From Candidimonas sp. SYP-B2681 (GTDB lineage Bacteria > Pseudomonadota > Gammaproteobacteria > Burkholderiales > Burkholderiaceae_B): a stretch of DNA of 64,000 bases. The stretch is taken from positions 434,001-498,000 of the forward strand of contig NZ_RYDV01000001.1 of assembly GCF_003971065.1 (NCBI RefSeq), written 5' to 3'. This document shows positions 37,809 to 46,233 of this stretch, piece by piece. The position numbers and the translations under genes are program-made. Numbering within the stretch: the first letter of the stretch is position 1; each line of letters begins with the position of its first letter. A model generated the notes under the pieces. That model did not search any database, was not told where the DNA came from, and saw only the letters and a program-made list of their open reading frames with translations.

Positions 37809-38153
37809 CTAAGAGTCTGCACCGACGCGTAGAGGAGGTCGGGATACGACAGGCGCGTGCTGCGCCATCAACTCAACGAGCCAGTCGATGAACACACGCA
37901 GTTTCGCACTGACATGCCGGTTCTGAGGAAATGCGATGTACATCGGCATCGGATCAAGTCGCCAATCCGGAAACAACGGGATCAATTCACCGCGCGCCAC
38001 GAGCCCCTGGGCCATGTAGGACGGCAGCCAGAGAGCGCCGATTCCTGCCATGCCTGCCGCTAGATAGGCATGGCCATCGGGTGACCTGGCATTTTGGGGC
38101 ATGCTACGATGATCGCGGTTGGAGATACGGACTATTTTCATGCTCGAGCTCAA
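37809..38153 (-). pseudogene. C-terminal fragment of a LysR-type regulator
   Basis: Residues from DGHAYLAAGMAGIGALWLPS to FIDWLVELMAQHAP are the last third of a LysR effector domain (PMPMYIAFPQNRHVSAKLRVF is the typical ending). The DNA-binding domain and the first half of the effector domain are missing, and the first 25 residues do not fit. It is on the minus strand beside fetA, whose promoter must lie within or just upstream of it. It marks the right edge of the accessory region. Confidence 0.75.
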
Positions 38154-38736
38154 AGGCTTGCAACGCCTTCACGTAGGCCCTATGCACGCCACCATTCACG
38201 ACGGAACGTGTGTGGCGGTTACGGGAAAATCCGGCTCGGGAAAAAGTATTTTCCTGCGCATGATCGCAGACCTGGACCCGCATGAAGGCGAGGCCTATCT
38301 CGATGGGCAGCCTTGTTCCGGAATGCCGGCATCTCTATGGCGGCGCCAAGTCACCTACGTGCCCGCTGAATCGGGCTGGTGGAGGGATACTGTCAAGCCG
38401 CACTTTCCGGGCGATACGGACTTTGCATCCTTGCTGCCCGCAGTGGGCATGCCGGCCGACGCGGCAAACAGGCTGGTTTCGCAACTTTCCACCGGTGAGC
38501 GTCAGCGCTTGGCGTTATTGCGTGCGCTCAGGCAGGACACCCGCGTGTTGTTGCTAGACGAACCGACCTCAGGTCTAGACGAAAGTACAACCCGACAAGT
38601 AGAAGCGCTGCTCAGAGACCGTGTCGATAAAGGCATGTCGATTCTTTGGGTCACCCACGATCCCAAGCAGGTCCAGCGCATGGCAACCCGCAGAATGCAA
38701 ATGAGCCATGGACAACTGCAAGAGGCGAGCGGATGA
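38140..38736 (+). CDS. fetA: ABC transporter ATPase, FetA/YbbL type
   Basis: 198 residues, a compact ABC ATPase. Walker A is TGKSGSGKS, the signature is STGERQRLALLRAL, Walker B is VLLLDEPTSGLD, and the H-loop is WVTHDPKQVQ. It pairs with the following FetB-like permease, with which it overlaps by four bases (ATGA). In E. coli FetAB protects against peroxide stress by exporting iron. ATG 38140 (MLELKGL) is chosen; a TTG at 38119 is in frame. The upstream 45 bases lie within the LysR remnant. Confidence 0.85.
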   Translation: MLELKGLQRLHVGPMHATIHDGTCVAVTGKSGSGKSIFLRMIADLDPHEGEAYLDGQPCSGMPASLWRRQVTYVPAESGWWRDTVKPHFPGDTDFASLLPAVGMPADAANRLVSQLSTGERQRLALLRALRQDTRVLLLDEPTSGLDESTTRQVEALLRDRVDKGMSILWVTHDPKQVQRMATRRMQMSHGQLQEASG

Positions 38737-39527
38737 CGGCCGCTCCGCTTTCCTACCTCGACCTCTCCATAGGCGCGTTTCTTATCATTCTCAATGCCGG
38801 CTTGTCTTTGCTGCTGAATTTGGGGCTAGGGCGAGCGCTTTTTATTGCTGCTCTTCGAGCAACGGTTCAATTGCTGCTGGTTGGCCTGGTGCTAAAGACG
38901 GTATTTGCACTGGCATCTCCGATTTGGGTACTCGGCATCGCCGCATTGATGACGGCCACCGCAACGTATGAGGTCTGGTCGCGGCAGAAACGACGGTTCG
39001 CGGGTCCATGGGGAGTTGGCGTGGGCGCTGGCGCCACCGTGCTTGCTAGCGTCTTTGTGACCAGCTTTGCTCTGCTTACGCTAAGGCCAGAACCATGGTA
39101 TAGGCCCGAGATAGCCATTCCGCTCGTTGGTATTGTTCTTGGCAGTGTGATGAACGGTGTCAGCATCAGTCTCAATGCTTTCAATACAGGTCTTGTTCAG
39201 GAACGCGCCGCCATTGAGGCGCAACTAGCCCTTGGCGCCGGTCGGTATACCGCTCTGAAACCTTTGCAGCGAAATGCGCTCCGTAGCGGCCTCATTCCCA
39301 TCGTGAATCAAATGTCAGCGGCTGGCATCATTACCCTTCCCGGCATGATGACAGGCCAAATTCTAGCGGGCATGGCGCCGCTGGAAGCAGCAAAGTATCA
39401 AATACTTGTTTTGTTCCTGTTGTCGGGCGGGGCCGGTCTCGGTGCTCTCGTTGCCACCTACGTCGCCGTATGGCGGTGTAGCGACGAACGCGATAGATTG
39501 CGACTCGACCGATTATACAAGCCTTAA
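38733..39527 (+). CDS. fetB: Iron export permease, FetB/YbbM type (UPF0014)
   Basis: 264 residues with about seven transmembrane segments. The family positions are YLDLSIGAFLIILNAGLSLL, ALRATVQLLLVGLVLKTVF, IPLVGIVLGSVMNGVSISLN and GIITLPGMMTGQILAGMAPLEA with the KYQILVLFLLSG segment. It forms the membrane part of the exporter with the preceding ATPase. The start ATG 38733 overlaps the FetA stop; an open frame from 38646 lies inside fetA. No regulatory site for iron could be assigned. Confidence 0.88.
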   Translation: MTAAPLSYLDLSIGAFLIILNAGLSLLLNLGLGRALFIAALRATVQLLLVGLVLKTVFALASPIWVLGIAALMTATATYEVWSRQKRRFAGPWGVGVGAGATVLASVFVTSFALLTLRPEPWYRPEIAIPLVGIVLGSVMNGVSISLNAFNTGLVQERAAIEAQLALGAGRYTALKPLQRNALRSGLIPIVNQMSAAGIITLPGMMTGQILAGMAPLEAAKYQILVLFLLSGGAGLGALVATYVAVWRCSDERDRLRLDRLYKP

Positions 39528-39617
39528 AAGACATGGCCGTTGGGCTGTGGATGTACCGGCGACTTCAGGTCGCTGCACCCGCCGTGCTGGTTCGAAGCGA
39601 ATGCAACAAGAGCAAGG

Positions 39618-40436
39618 TCAAGCCATGCGCATGATTAGCGACTTCGCTGCGCAGGGATTGGACACTTTATGCCCGCCGATCACATAAATATAGACATCTA
39701 ATTTGCTGCTGTCTGGCAAAGCTGGTGCAAGCCGAGTCAGATTGTCTGGCGTTCCTCCTTTGGACCAGGTTTTTGCACGCTGTGCCCAAAGGTCTAAGGT
39801 GGCCGCAGGATAACCGAGTGGTTCTTCCTCCTGTGTGCCCATTAGCCGGACGTAGACGAACGGTGCAGTGGTATCGGCGATAAACGGGTACTCTGAATCG
39901 GCGCCCATCACAACGGCGACGCCATACCGCCGGGCCAAGGCGATGAATTCAGGTGTCCGAAAGCTGTCATGACGCACTTCGACTGCGTGCTGCAGGGCGA
40001 GGCCTTTGATGTCTTGTGGAAGTAATCTAAGGAAACTTTCGAAGTCGGTGCTATCGAAAGCTTTACTTGGCATGAACTGCCAGTTGATCGGACCGAGCTT
40101 GTGTTTCAGCTGTATTAAGCCGCCACTGAGAAAACGTTCGATTGTTTTTCCCGCGTCGGCTAACACCTTCCGCTGGGTGGCATAGCGCGGCGCCTTTACA
40201 GAGAAAATGAAAGTGTCAGGCGTTTGTTCATACCATTTTGCGAAGCTTTCCGGCTTCTGAGCGCCGTAGTATGTGCTGTTGATTTCTATCGAAGTGAACT
40301 GCCGGCTAGCGTACTCCAGTTCTTGTTTCCGGGGATGCCCTTCGGGATAGAAGGTGCCTTGCCATGGTTCATAGGTCCATCCGCCAATGCCGACCCGAAT
40401 AGTGCCGCCTTTCTTCTTCATAAGGGAAGGCTCCAT
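39618..40436 (-). CDS. DUF72 family TIM-barrel protein
   Basis: 272 residues of DUF72. The N-terminus VGIGGWTYEPWQGTFYPEGH and the motif FTSIEINSTYYG are typical; then FIFSVKAPRYATQ, the long LGPINWQFMPS strand, EVRHDSFRTPEF and VYVRLMGTQEEEPLGY. DUF72 proteins have a TIM barrel with a possible nucleic acid or phosphate role, but the activity is not established. The start at 40436 is the first of two ATGs; 40421 (MKKKGG) is also possible. A second DUF72 protein is encoded at 58291 in this window, and the two are only distantly alike. Confidence 0.85.
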   Translation of the reverse strand: MEPSLMKKKGGTIRVGIGGWTYEPWQGTFYPEGHPRKQELEYASRQFTSIEINSTYYGAQKPESFAKWYEQTPDTFIFSVKAPRYATQRKVLADAGKTIERFLSGGLIQLKHKLGPINWQFMPSKAFDSTDFESFLRLLPQDIKGLALQHAVEVRHDSFRTPEFIALARRYGVAVVMGADSEYPFIADTTAPFVYVRLMGTQEEEPLGYPAATLDLWAQRAKTWSKGGTPDNLTRLAPALPDSSKLDVYIYVIGGHKVSNPCAAKSLIMRMA

Positions 40437-40530
40437 AATAGAGATTCACTTTGGCGAGCGCGCCTAGTCACCCAAAGTCGACTCCGATGTCGAACAGGCT
40501 CGAACGCAAGGAGCCCTTGATGTTGCTTCG

Positions 40531-41934
40531 CTATCGACGCCTACGACGCTGGGTAATAAGGTAGAGTAGGGCGAGCAATACCAGGACGCCTGCGATCAAC
40601 CCTCCGCGCGCCGCCCAGATCAGGGTCGTAGACCGTTCTCCGCCGTCTCGTAAACTCCGGACCTTGTTAACGCTTACTTCCGCCTCCGGATGGCCATATG
40701 TCCGCGTCAGATAGGTAGCCAGTGTCGCAAGCTGTTGATTAGACAGAACGTCTCGAAACCCCGGCATAAGCACTTCCGCCGAGTCCGGGCGAACGCGATG
40801 TATGCCGTCGAGTATCACCATCACTAGATTGTCAGTATTCGTCCGACCCAGAGCCGTGTTCTGATACAACGCCGGAAGTCCGCCATCAAAGCTGCCCTGG
40901 GCCTGTGCCTGGTGGCAGGTAGCGCAATGCACATTGTAGAGCTGCGGCCCAGTCATCTTGTCCGGATCGTCTGGCATGCGTACGCCGCGCACGCTGTTGA
41001 GATCGTCGGTTGCCTTGCCCCATGCGTATACAGGCTGTGTGTCGCTCGCATCCCTAACAGCCGGCACGGTTTTGAGATATACCGCGATGGCTTCCAGATC
41101 TGAATTGGTTAAGTATTGCAGGCTGTGATCGATCGCTTCAGCCATGGGTCCGGATGCTTGGCCCTTAGCGATATGACCCGTACGCATGTACTCCACAAGT
41201 TCAGGTGTACTCCACCCGCCAATCCCGCTATTCGGATCGGACGTGATGTTAGGCGCATACCACAACCCGACATTGCCGCCGCTTAATTCTTTAGACAGGT
41301 CTTCAGCCATAAGCGCGTTGCGCGGAGTGTGACACGTTGTGCAATGCGTCAATCCTCGCGCAAGATAGGCGCCGCGATTCCAAACCTCGTTCTGATCTGG
41401 GCTTGGCACGAAAGTGCCTTGGTTCAGGAATAATAGATTCCACCCCACCATCGATTCCCGGATATTGAACGGGAAGGGCAGTTTCGCTCCAGCCGGCCGT
41501 GTGTCCACCGGCTCGACACCCTTCATGAAATAGGCGTACATCGCGGCGACGTCCTCGTCACTCACTAGCGCATACGCCGTGTACGGCATGACCGGATATA
41601 GGTGTTGACCATCGGCACGCTTGCCCTTACGCAACGCATCGCTAAACTGCTCCAATGTGTAGTTGCCGATGCCCGCCGTCTTCGAAGGTGTGATGTTGGT
41701 CGAGACAATATTTCCAATGGGCGTGGCAAGGGGCAGCCCACCCGCCATCGGCTTGCCACTCGGAGCGGTATGACAGGCGATGCAATCCCCCGCGATCGCA
41801 AGATACTTACCACGCTCAATACGCTGCATTTCTTTTGTGGCTGGCGCAACGGGCTGGGCTGCCACAGTTTTAGGGGTGGCAAGCATCACAAGCACACTTG
41901 CCATGCATGCGAAGAGCGCAACAGTTAATTTCAT
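40531..41934 (-). CDS. Triheme cytochrome c subunit of membrane dehydrogenase
   Basis: 467 residues. A signal peptide (MKLTVALFACMASVLVMLAT, cleavage near VAAQ) leads into three cytochrome c domains with CIACH (Cys51), CTTCH (near 197) and CATCH (near 335), and a C-terminal membrane anchor ending in Arg residues. Such subunits take electrons from an FAD dehydrogenase and pass them to ubiquinone or the oxidase. ATG 41934 is chosen for its GAGGTAG site and signal peptide; an ATGA-overlap start at 41955 is also possible. It is the third gene of a small-alpha-cytochrome operon. Confidence 0.92.
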   Translation of the reverse strand: MKLTVALFACMASVLVMLATPKTVAAQPVAPATKEMQRIERGKYLAIAGDCIACHTAPSGKPMAGGLPLATPIGNIVSTNITPSKTAGIGNYTLEQFSDALRKGKRADGQHLYPVMPYTAYALVSDEDVAAMYAYFMKGVEPVDTRPAGAKLPFPFNIRESMVGWNLLFLNQGTFVPSPDQNEVWNRGAYLARGLTHCTTCHTPRNALMAEDLSKELSGGNVGLWYAPNITSDPNSGIGGWSTPELVEYMRTGHIAKGQASGPMAEAIDHSLQYLTNSDLEAIAVYLKTVPAVRDASDTQPVYAWGKATDDLNSVRGVRMPDDPDKMTGPQLYNVHCATCHQAQAQGSFDGGLPALYQNTALGRTNTDNLVMVILDGIHRVRPDSAEVLMPGFRDVLSNQQLATLATYLTRTYGHPEAEVSVNKVRSLRDGGERSTTLIWAARGGLIAGVLVLLALLYLITQRRRRR

Positions 41935-41951
41935 GAGAGCTACCTCGGCCG

Positions 41952-43556
41952 TCATTTCGGCTGCTCGGCGACGATGTGCGCAACAGTACGCAGAGCGACT
42001 GCCAAAGCGGTTTCCGTCGAATTGCAAGTACCAGCGGTGGGAAGCACGCCAGTGCCGACAATGAAGAGATTTTCGTGCTCGTGGGCACGTCCGAACTGAT
42101 CCACTACTGAGCTTTTAGGATCCGTTCCCATGCTAAGCGTGCCGCAAATATGCTGGTTATTGGCGAAGTAGCCTTCAGTGCTGTATTGCAGTTTGGTGCC
42201 GCCCATCAGTTCCGCCACTCTTGTGAAGTCGTTTTTTGACACTTCGGCGCCTTTGCGCGTGTACGCGTCAATGGCGTAATGGGCCTGAGGTTTCGGAATG
42301 CCCATCGCATCCTTCTGGTCGCTCAGTGTGATGCGGTTTTCAGGTCTGGGCAATACCTCTAACACGTTCTTCAGGCTCATCTGGTGTGCCGCCCGATGAC
42401 GCAGCTGCCGTTCCAGTTCGACCCCGTAGACGCCTTCCTTGATTAGTGCCTGAGTGGCATTGTGCACTTGCGAGATATTGGTGAAGTCCAGCCGATACGC
42501 TGAGTGCTCCGACCGGAAAGCTCCGTCACGATAGGTGTTGATCGAACTTGGACTCTGCGGGCCGCGCCCCAGCCATAACTCTTCATCGGCTTCGAACTGC
42601 AGCGACGTGCTGGGGTGATCCATCAGATGGCGCCCGAGCATATCGTTACTGTTGGCAAGCCCATTCGGATACTTGTCAGTTGCCGACATGAACAACAACT
42701 TGGGCGTTTCAATGGCGTTCGCCGCGAGAATGAAAAGCCGCGCGGTGACACGGTACGAATTCTTGTCTGGATCGAAGTAATGCACCGCCTCGATCTGCCC
42801 GTGAGGATTATGTTCAATTCGGTAGACGACGGCATTCGGTATGAGCTTGGCGCCTGCCGCCTCAGCGGCCGCCGCCGCCAGTCCGCCATGGTATTGCGCG
42901 TCTATCGGACATATTGGCTGGCAGCTGTTGTTTCCGCAACAGGCGGGCCGCCCGTCATAGCTACGGCTGTTGCGTGCGGTCGTATTGCCCACCACTTCAT
43001 AGCCACCGGACGCCAGACGCTCACGAATGCGACGCATGGCCCACACCTCGGCCACGGGCTCCATGGGAAACGGCTTACTGCGTGGCGAGCCAGTATTGGG
43101 TAAGCCGGAGACCCCCATAATTTCTTCAGATTCCTGATAAAAGGGGTCCAGCTCTTCGTAGCTGAATGGCCAATCGACGCCAACCCCATACAGGGTCTTC
43201 ATGCGCATGTCGTTAGGTACAAGGCGCCAGGCCTGCGCTGCCCAGTGCCATGTGGTACCGCCCACAACCCGCATGTATTCCGCTGGATAGGGATAGGGTC
43301 CGGCCTGCACCAGGTAACCGTTGTCTTCGGGCTGATAGATGGGATGCGGGGCCCACGGCATCGAGGGATAGGGAGACATCCAATCGCTTTTTCGCGTTCC
43401 GTTGCGATAGGCTGCGACGATGTGGTCCCGCGTGACTCGCGGCCCTGCCTCGAGAATGAGAACCGTTGCGCCTGTGCCCAGAAGCTTGTGGGCCACCACA
43501 GAGCCGCAAATTCCAGATCCAACCACTACGATATCTGCCGAAAGTTGTTCTGCCAT
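41952..43556 (-). CDS. GMC-type FAD dehydrogenase catalytic subunit with Fe-S cysteines
   Basis: 534 residues. The FAD motif is VVGSGICGSVVAHKLL and GMC signatures appear as GGTTWHWAAQAW and GTCNSTETALAVAL; HICGTLSMG holds a likely catalytic His. The cluster CCGNNSCQPIC (Cys206, 207, 212, 216) matches the iron-sulfur cysteines of the Burkholderia FAD-glucose dehydrogenase alpha subunit, so electrons probably pass FAD to Fe-S to cytochrome. Related enzymes oxidise glucose, gluconate, sorbitol or fructose. The substrate here is unknown. The gene overlaps the cytochrome gene by a few bases and follows the small subunit by 9 bases. Confidence 0.92.
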   Translation of the reverse strand: MAEQLSADIVVVGSGICGSVVAHKLLGTGATVLILEAGPRVTRDHIVAAYRNGTRKSDWMSPYPSMPWAPHPIYQPEDNGYLVQAGPYPYPAEYMRVVGGTTWHWAAQAWRLVPNDMRMKTLYGVGVDWPFSYEELDPFYQESEEIMGVSGLPNTGSPRSKPFPMEPVAEVWAMRRIRERLASGGYEVVGNTTARNSRSYDGRPACCGNNSCQPICPIDAQYHGGLAAAAAEAAGAKLIPNAVVYRIEHNPHGQIEAVHYFDPDKNSYRVTARLFILAANAIETPKLLFMSATDKYPNGLANSNDMLGRHLMDHPSTSLQFEADEELWLGRGPQSPSSINTYRDGAFRSEHSAYRLDFTNISQVHNATQALIKEGVYGVELERQLRHRAAHQMSLKNVLEVLPRPENRITLSDQKDAMGIPKPQAHYAIDAYTRKGAEVSKNDFTRVAELMGGTKLQYSTEGYFANNQHICGTLSMGTDPKSSVVDQFGRAHEHENLFIVGTGVLPTAGTCNSTETALAVALRTVAHIVAEQPK

Positions 43557-43565
43557 AAATTACTC

Positions 43566-44087
43566 CTACGTTGGCGATTTTTCCCAACTGCCGTAAGCGC
43601 CGTACGCATAGCTTGGGGGCTTCAAGCGGTCTGCTACAACCACACTCATGAGCGCTGTCTCGTAGGCCAGACAATGGGCCTGGTCGCCTTCACCGACGAC
43701 ACCGACGTACCAGGCAAGGACAATCTTTCGTGGCACCATGGCGACCGTAGGGTGTCCGTCATCCAGAATTTTTTGCAGCGCAAGCGGATCAATGTGTTGC
43801 TTGTTTATCAGGTCAAGGATTGCCTGCATCGCATGCACAAAGCCCGGATCGCTCTTCGATAGCGCGGCAAATAGGCGTTCGGCCTGTACCTGGTCCAGGG
43901 CCTGGCGGCCGGTGAGAATGGCAGACAGTGCAATGAACGCGCCATGTCCACTGTCTTTCACCGGTTGACTCCAGGCCCATGGAATCAGAGAAGCGCTATA
44001 GGCCGAGAGGCAGGAGATGAGCAGACGGCGCTTTGTTGGATCAATAGGACCGCGTTCCTGCACGCGCGTAGCATTCTTGGAGTTCAT
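43566..44087 (-). CDS. Sugar dehydrogenase small (gamma) subunit with Tat-like signal
   Basis: 173 residues. The N-terminus has TKRRLLISCLSAYSAS, a twin-arginine-type signal, followed by a helical domain with ALSAILTGRQALDQVQAERL and HAMQAILDLI. It matches the small subunit of FAD-dependent sugar and alcohol dehydrogenase complexes (gluconate 2-dehydrogenase subunit 3 group), which escorts the flavoprotein through Tat export. It is the first gene of a small-alpha-cytochrome operon, the same order as in FAD-glucose dehydrogenases. The C-terminal half ends in SYAYGAYGSWEKSPT. Confidence 0.85.
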   Translation of the reverse strand: MNSKNATRVQERGPIDPTKRRLLISCLSAYSASLIPWAWSQPVKDSGHGAFIALSAILTGRQALDQVQAERLFAALSKSDPGFVHAMQAILDLINKQHIDPLALQKILDDGHPTVAMVPRKIVLAWYVGVVGEGDQAHCLAYETALMSVVVADRLKPPSYAYGAYGSWEKSPT

Positions 44088-44131
44088 TGCAACGCTCCTT
44101 TTTCCGGCTGAGTGGGGCGCCGGTACGACAC

Positions 44132-44791
44132 TTACTGAGAATTGGCGGCCTTGTTTGGCGATTCCGGCGGCGGCTCGTTCGTTGGCTGGCCTCCGCCTGT
44201 GCCGGTGTTGTCTTGCGCAGCGGGCGACGTAACGCGACTATCGTCAGCATTCTGCGGTGCAGCGGGAATGCGTTCGGACGCGTTATTACTCTCTTCCTGC
44301 AGTTGCTTGCCGCGAGCCAGATGACGCTGCAGCGTAGGCAGCGTTTTTGCAGCAAAGGCTTTTACATCGGGGTCGGCCGCATTCTTCGCCGCTTTCGTAA
44401 AACGATTGACTGCGTCTTCATGCATATCGATGGCAAGTTCCTCGATGTATCGAGTATCGAATTCGTGTGGTGGTAAATTTTGCCAACGACTGACGCTATC
44501 TTTGCGGTCTGGCGAGTCGGTCGACAGCGAGACCGCCTTGTTAGCGGCAAGGGCATTGAGTTCGTGCTCCGACTCGGTGTGTTCCGCCACCATCATCTGG
44601 GCGAACTCGCGTACCTGTGGCCGTTTGCTGTACTGATAAGCGAGCTTGCTAACCTCTATCTCGGTGCGACCGACTTCTGCGGCTTGTTGTAGAAATTCGG
44701 TGTCACGCTTATCAAGGCCCGCCGCAAAAGGCGCATTTGCGATGCTTAGCATGCTAGCGATAACAGCTGCGGCTTGCCATTTTTTTTTCAC
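44132..44791 (-). CDS. DUF4142 periplasmic protein
   Basis: 219 residues. A signal peptide (KKKWQAAAVIASMLSIANAP, cleavage near AAG) is followed by a ferritin-like helical DUF4142 domain: DTEFLQQAAEVGRTEIEVSK, REFAQMMVAEHTESEHELNA and FAAKTLPTLQRHLARGK. The last 45 residues are Pro/Ser/Asn-rich and disordered. DUF4142 proteins are outer periplasmic, often linked to stress; no metal site was confirmed. It is upstream of the dehydrogenase operon on the same strand, 44 bases away, so may be transcribed with it. Confidence 0.88.
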   Translation of the reverse strand: MKKKWQAAAVIASMLSIANAPFAAGLDKRDTEFLQQAAEVGRTEIEVSKLAYQYSKRPQVREFAQMMVAEHTESEHELNALAANKAVSLSTDSPDRKDSVSRWQNLPPHEFDTRYIEELAIDMHEDAVNRFTKAAKNAADPDVKAFAAKTLPTLQRHLARGKQLQEESNNASERIPAAPQNADDSRVTSPAAQDNTGTGGGQPTNEPPPESPNKAANSQ

Positions 44792-44929
44792 GGGCTACCT
44801 CTGACGTTTGGACTAAGGTATCGGTAGCATATCGTGTGCCCAAGGGCTTATCTTCCGTTTTCGGCAGCGCCGCCAGCATCGCGCGCTGGCCGAGAATACT
44901 GCCTTGCCAGTGGGCTGGCGCTACAGGAA

Positions 44930-45283
44930 CTAGATTGCCGCCACGATAGCGACTTCCAGCAATGCGCCTTGCTGCAGGACAGCTTGCACGCAAGAGCGGG
45001 CAGGCACGCGGCCGGGAACCACCCATTGGTTCCATACTGTATTGAACGCGCCTACATCGCGATTCACATCCAGCATCCAGATTGTGGCAGACAGGATTTT
45101 GTCTTTGCCGCTGCCAGCCTCTGCCAGCCGCGCATCGAGTTCTGCCAGCACCTGTTGCGATTGAGTGATGATATCGACTGAGCTGTCGGACGGTATTGCG
45201 CCGGAGACGTAGGCAATGCCATTGTGGATCACGCTATCTGAGCGATGCTTCAGATTCGCGGAGTTCTTATAAACTATATTCAT
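44930..45283 (-). CDS. RidA-like protein
   Basis: 117 residues of the RidA fold: HNGIAYVSGAIPSDSS, LAELDARLAEAGSGKDKILS, ATIWMLDVNRDVGAFNTVWN and PARSCVQAVLQQGALLEVAI with the conserved Arg of PARSC and Glu of LLEVA. This is closer to the COG0251 type found in catabolic loci than to housekeeping RidA. It lies between the DUF4142 gene and the IclR gene on the same strand, 53 bases after IclR. Confidence 0.87.
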   Translation of the reverse strand: MNIVYKNSANLKHRSDSVIHNGIAYVSGAIPSDSSVDIITQSQQVLAELDARLAEAGSGKDKILSATIWMLDVNRDVGAFNTVWNQWVVPGRVPARSCVQAVLQQGALLEVAIVAAI

Positions 45284-45336
45284 ATTTTTTCTCTTTTATG
45301 GTTGGTGCTGCCCGAGCAACGCCAAACCCGAGTCGA

Positions 45337-46167
45337 TTAAGGCGTTCGCGGGTTGTTGTTCGTTAAAGGGTAAGTGCCTGTGTATCCCAGAATTCTCGAG
45401 ATTTCTTCGCCTCCCAGCAGGGCAAGCTTAGTAAGCTTGCCTTTTTGCCGTAGAGCGCGACTGCTCGGTGCGGAAATGGACAGCCCGGAGACAACCTTGC
45501 CGTTCATATCCATAACGGGCGCAGCGATCGAAAACACGCCTTCGACCAATCCTTCCAGACTTGAAGAAACGCCTGTGGCGCGAATTTCGGCCAGCTTTGC
45601 AACTAGCGCTTCGACGGTTTCGATGGTACCGGGGGCGTGCTTTACCAACTTGACTGAATCAAGGTAGCTGTTCAGTTCGCTCTCAGGCATATAGGCAAGA
45701 AGGATTTGTCCGCTTGCGGATCCATAAAGCGGATTGGTGCTACCGGCTTTACTGCTGAAGCGCAATGGATTGGTAGCGTCGACGACTTCTGCGTATACAA
45801 CCTCTTGGCGGTTATCAGCCAATGTGCCCAGAATAATGGTTTCGCCGCAGTTTTCGGACACGTGTTGCATTACTGGTACCGCGCAGTTCGGGAACTCGCG
45901 GCTCTGGATAATGGCCGCGCCCAGTTTCAAGGCCGCGGGACCCATCTTATAACCACCCGCTACGGCGATTACGTAAGCACCCGACTCCAGGGTCTTCATG
46001 AGTCGGAAAAGGCTGGTTTTAGGCAGACTGAGCCGTACGCTCAAATCGGCCAGAGAAATCGCTGAGCGGTCGCAAGTCAGTTCATACAAGATTTGCATCG
46101 TTCGCAACGGCGAACGGGTCGTCTCGTCGGGCCGAGTAGCGTTTTCTGTGGTCGACATATCTTTCAT
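45337..46167 (-). CDS. IclR-family transcriptional regulator
   Basis: 276 residues. The winged helix-turn-helix occupies about residues 20-80 (RTMQILYELTCDRSAISLAD, LPKTSLFRLMKTLESGAYV) and the IclR effector domain follows (AVPVMQHVSENCGETIILG, YGSASGQILLAYMP, ATGVSSSLEGLVEGVFSIAA). IclR regulators bind a small-acid effector and repress or activate nearby catabolic genes. It lies 66 bases after the Bug gene and before RidA, with a palindromic site upstream of the Bug gene as a likely target. Confidence 0.92.
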   Translation of the reverse strand: MKDMSTTENATRPDETTRSPLRTMQILYELTCDRSAISLADLSVRLSLPKTSLFRLMKTLESGAYVIAVAGGYKMGPAALKLGAAIIQSREFPNCAVPVMQHVSENCGETIILGTLADNRQEVVYAEVVDATNPLRFSSKAGSTNPLYGSASGQILLAYMPESELNSYLDSVKLVKHAPGTIETVEALVAKLAEIRATGVSSSLEGLVEGVFSIAAPVMDMNGKVVSGLSISAPSSRALRQKGKLTKLALLGGEEISRILGYTGTYPLTNNNPRTP

Positions 46168-46233
46168 TCCATCAACACCTTGCTTGCTGCCGGGCGAAAT
46201 GGGTCAAGCCATGACAATGGCTTGATGCCTCGG

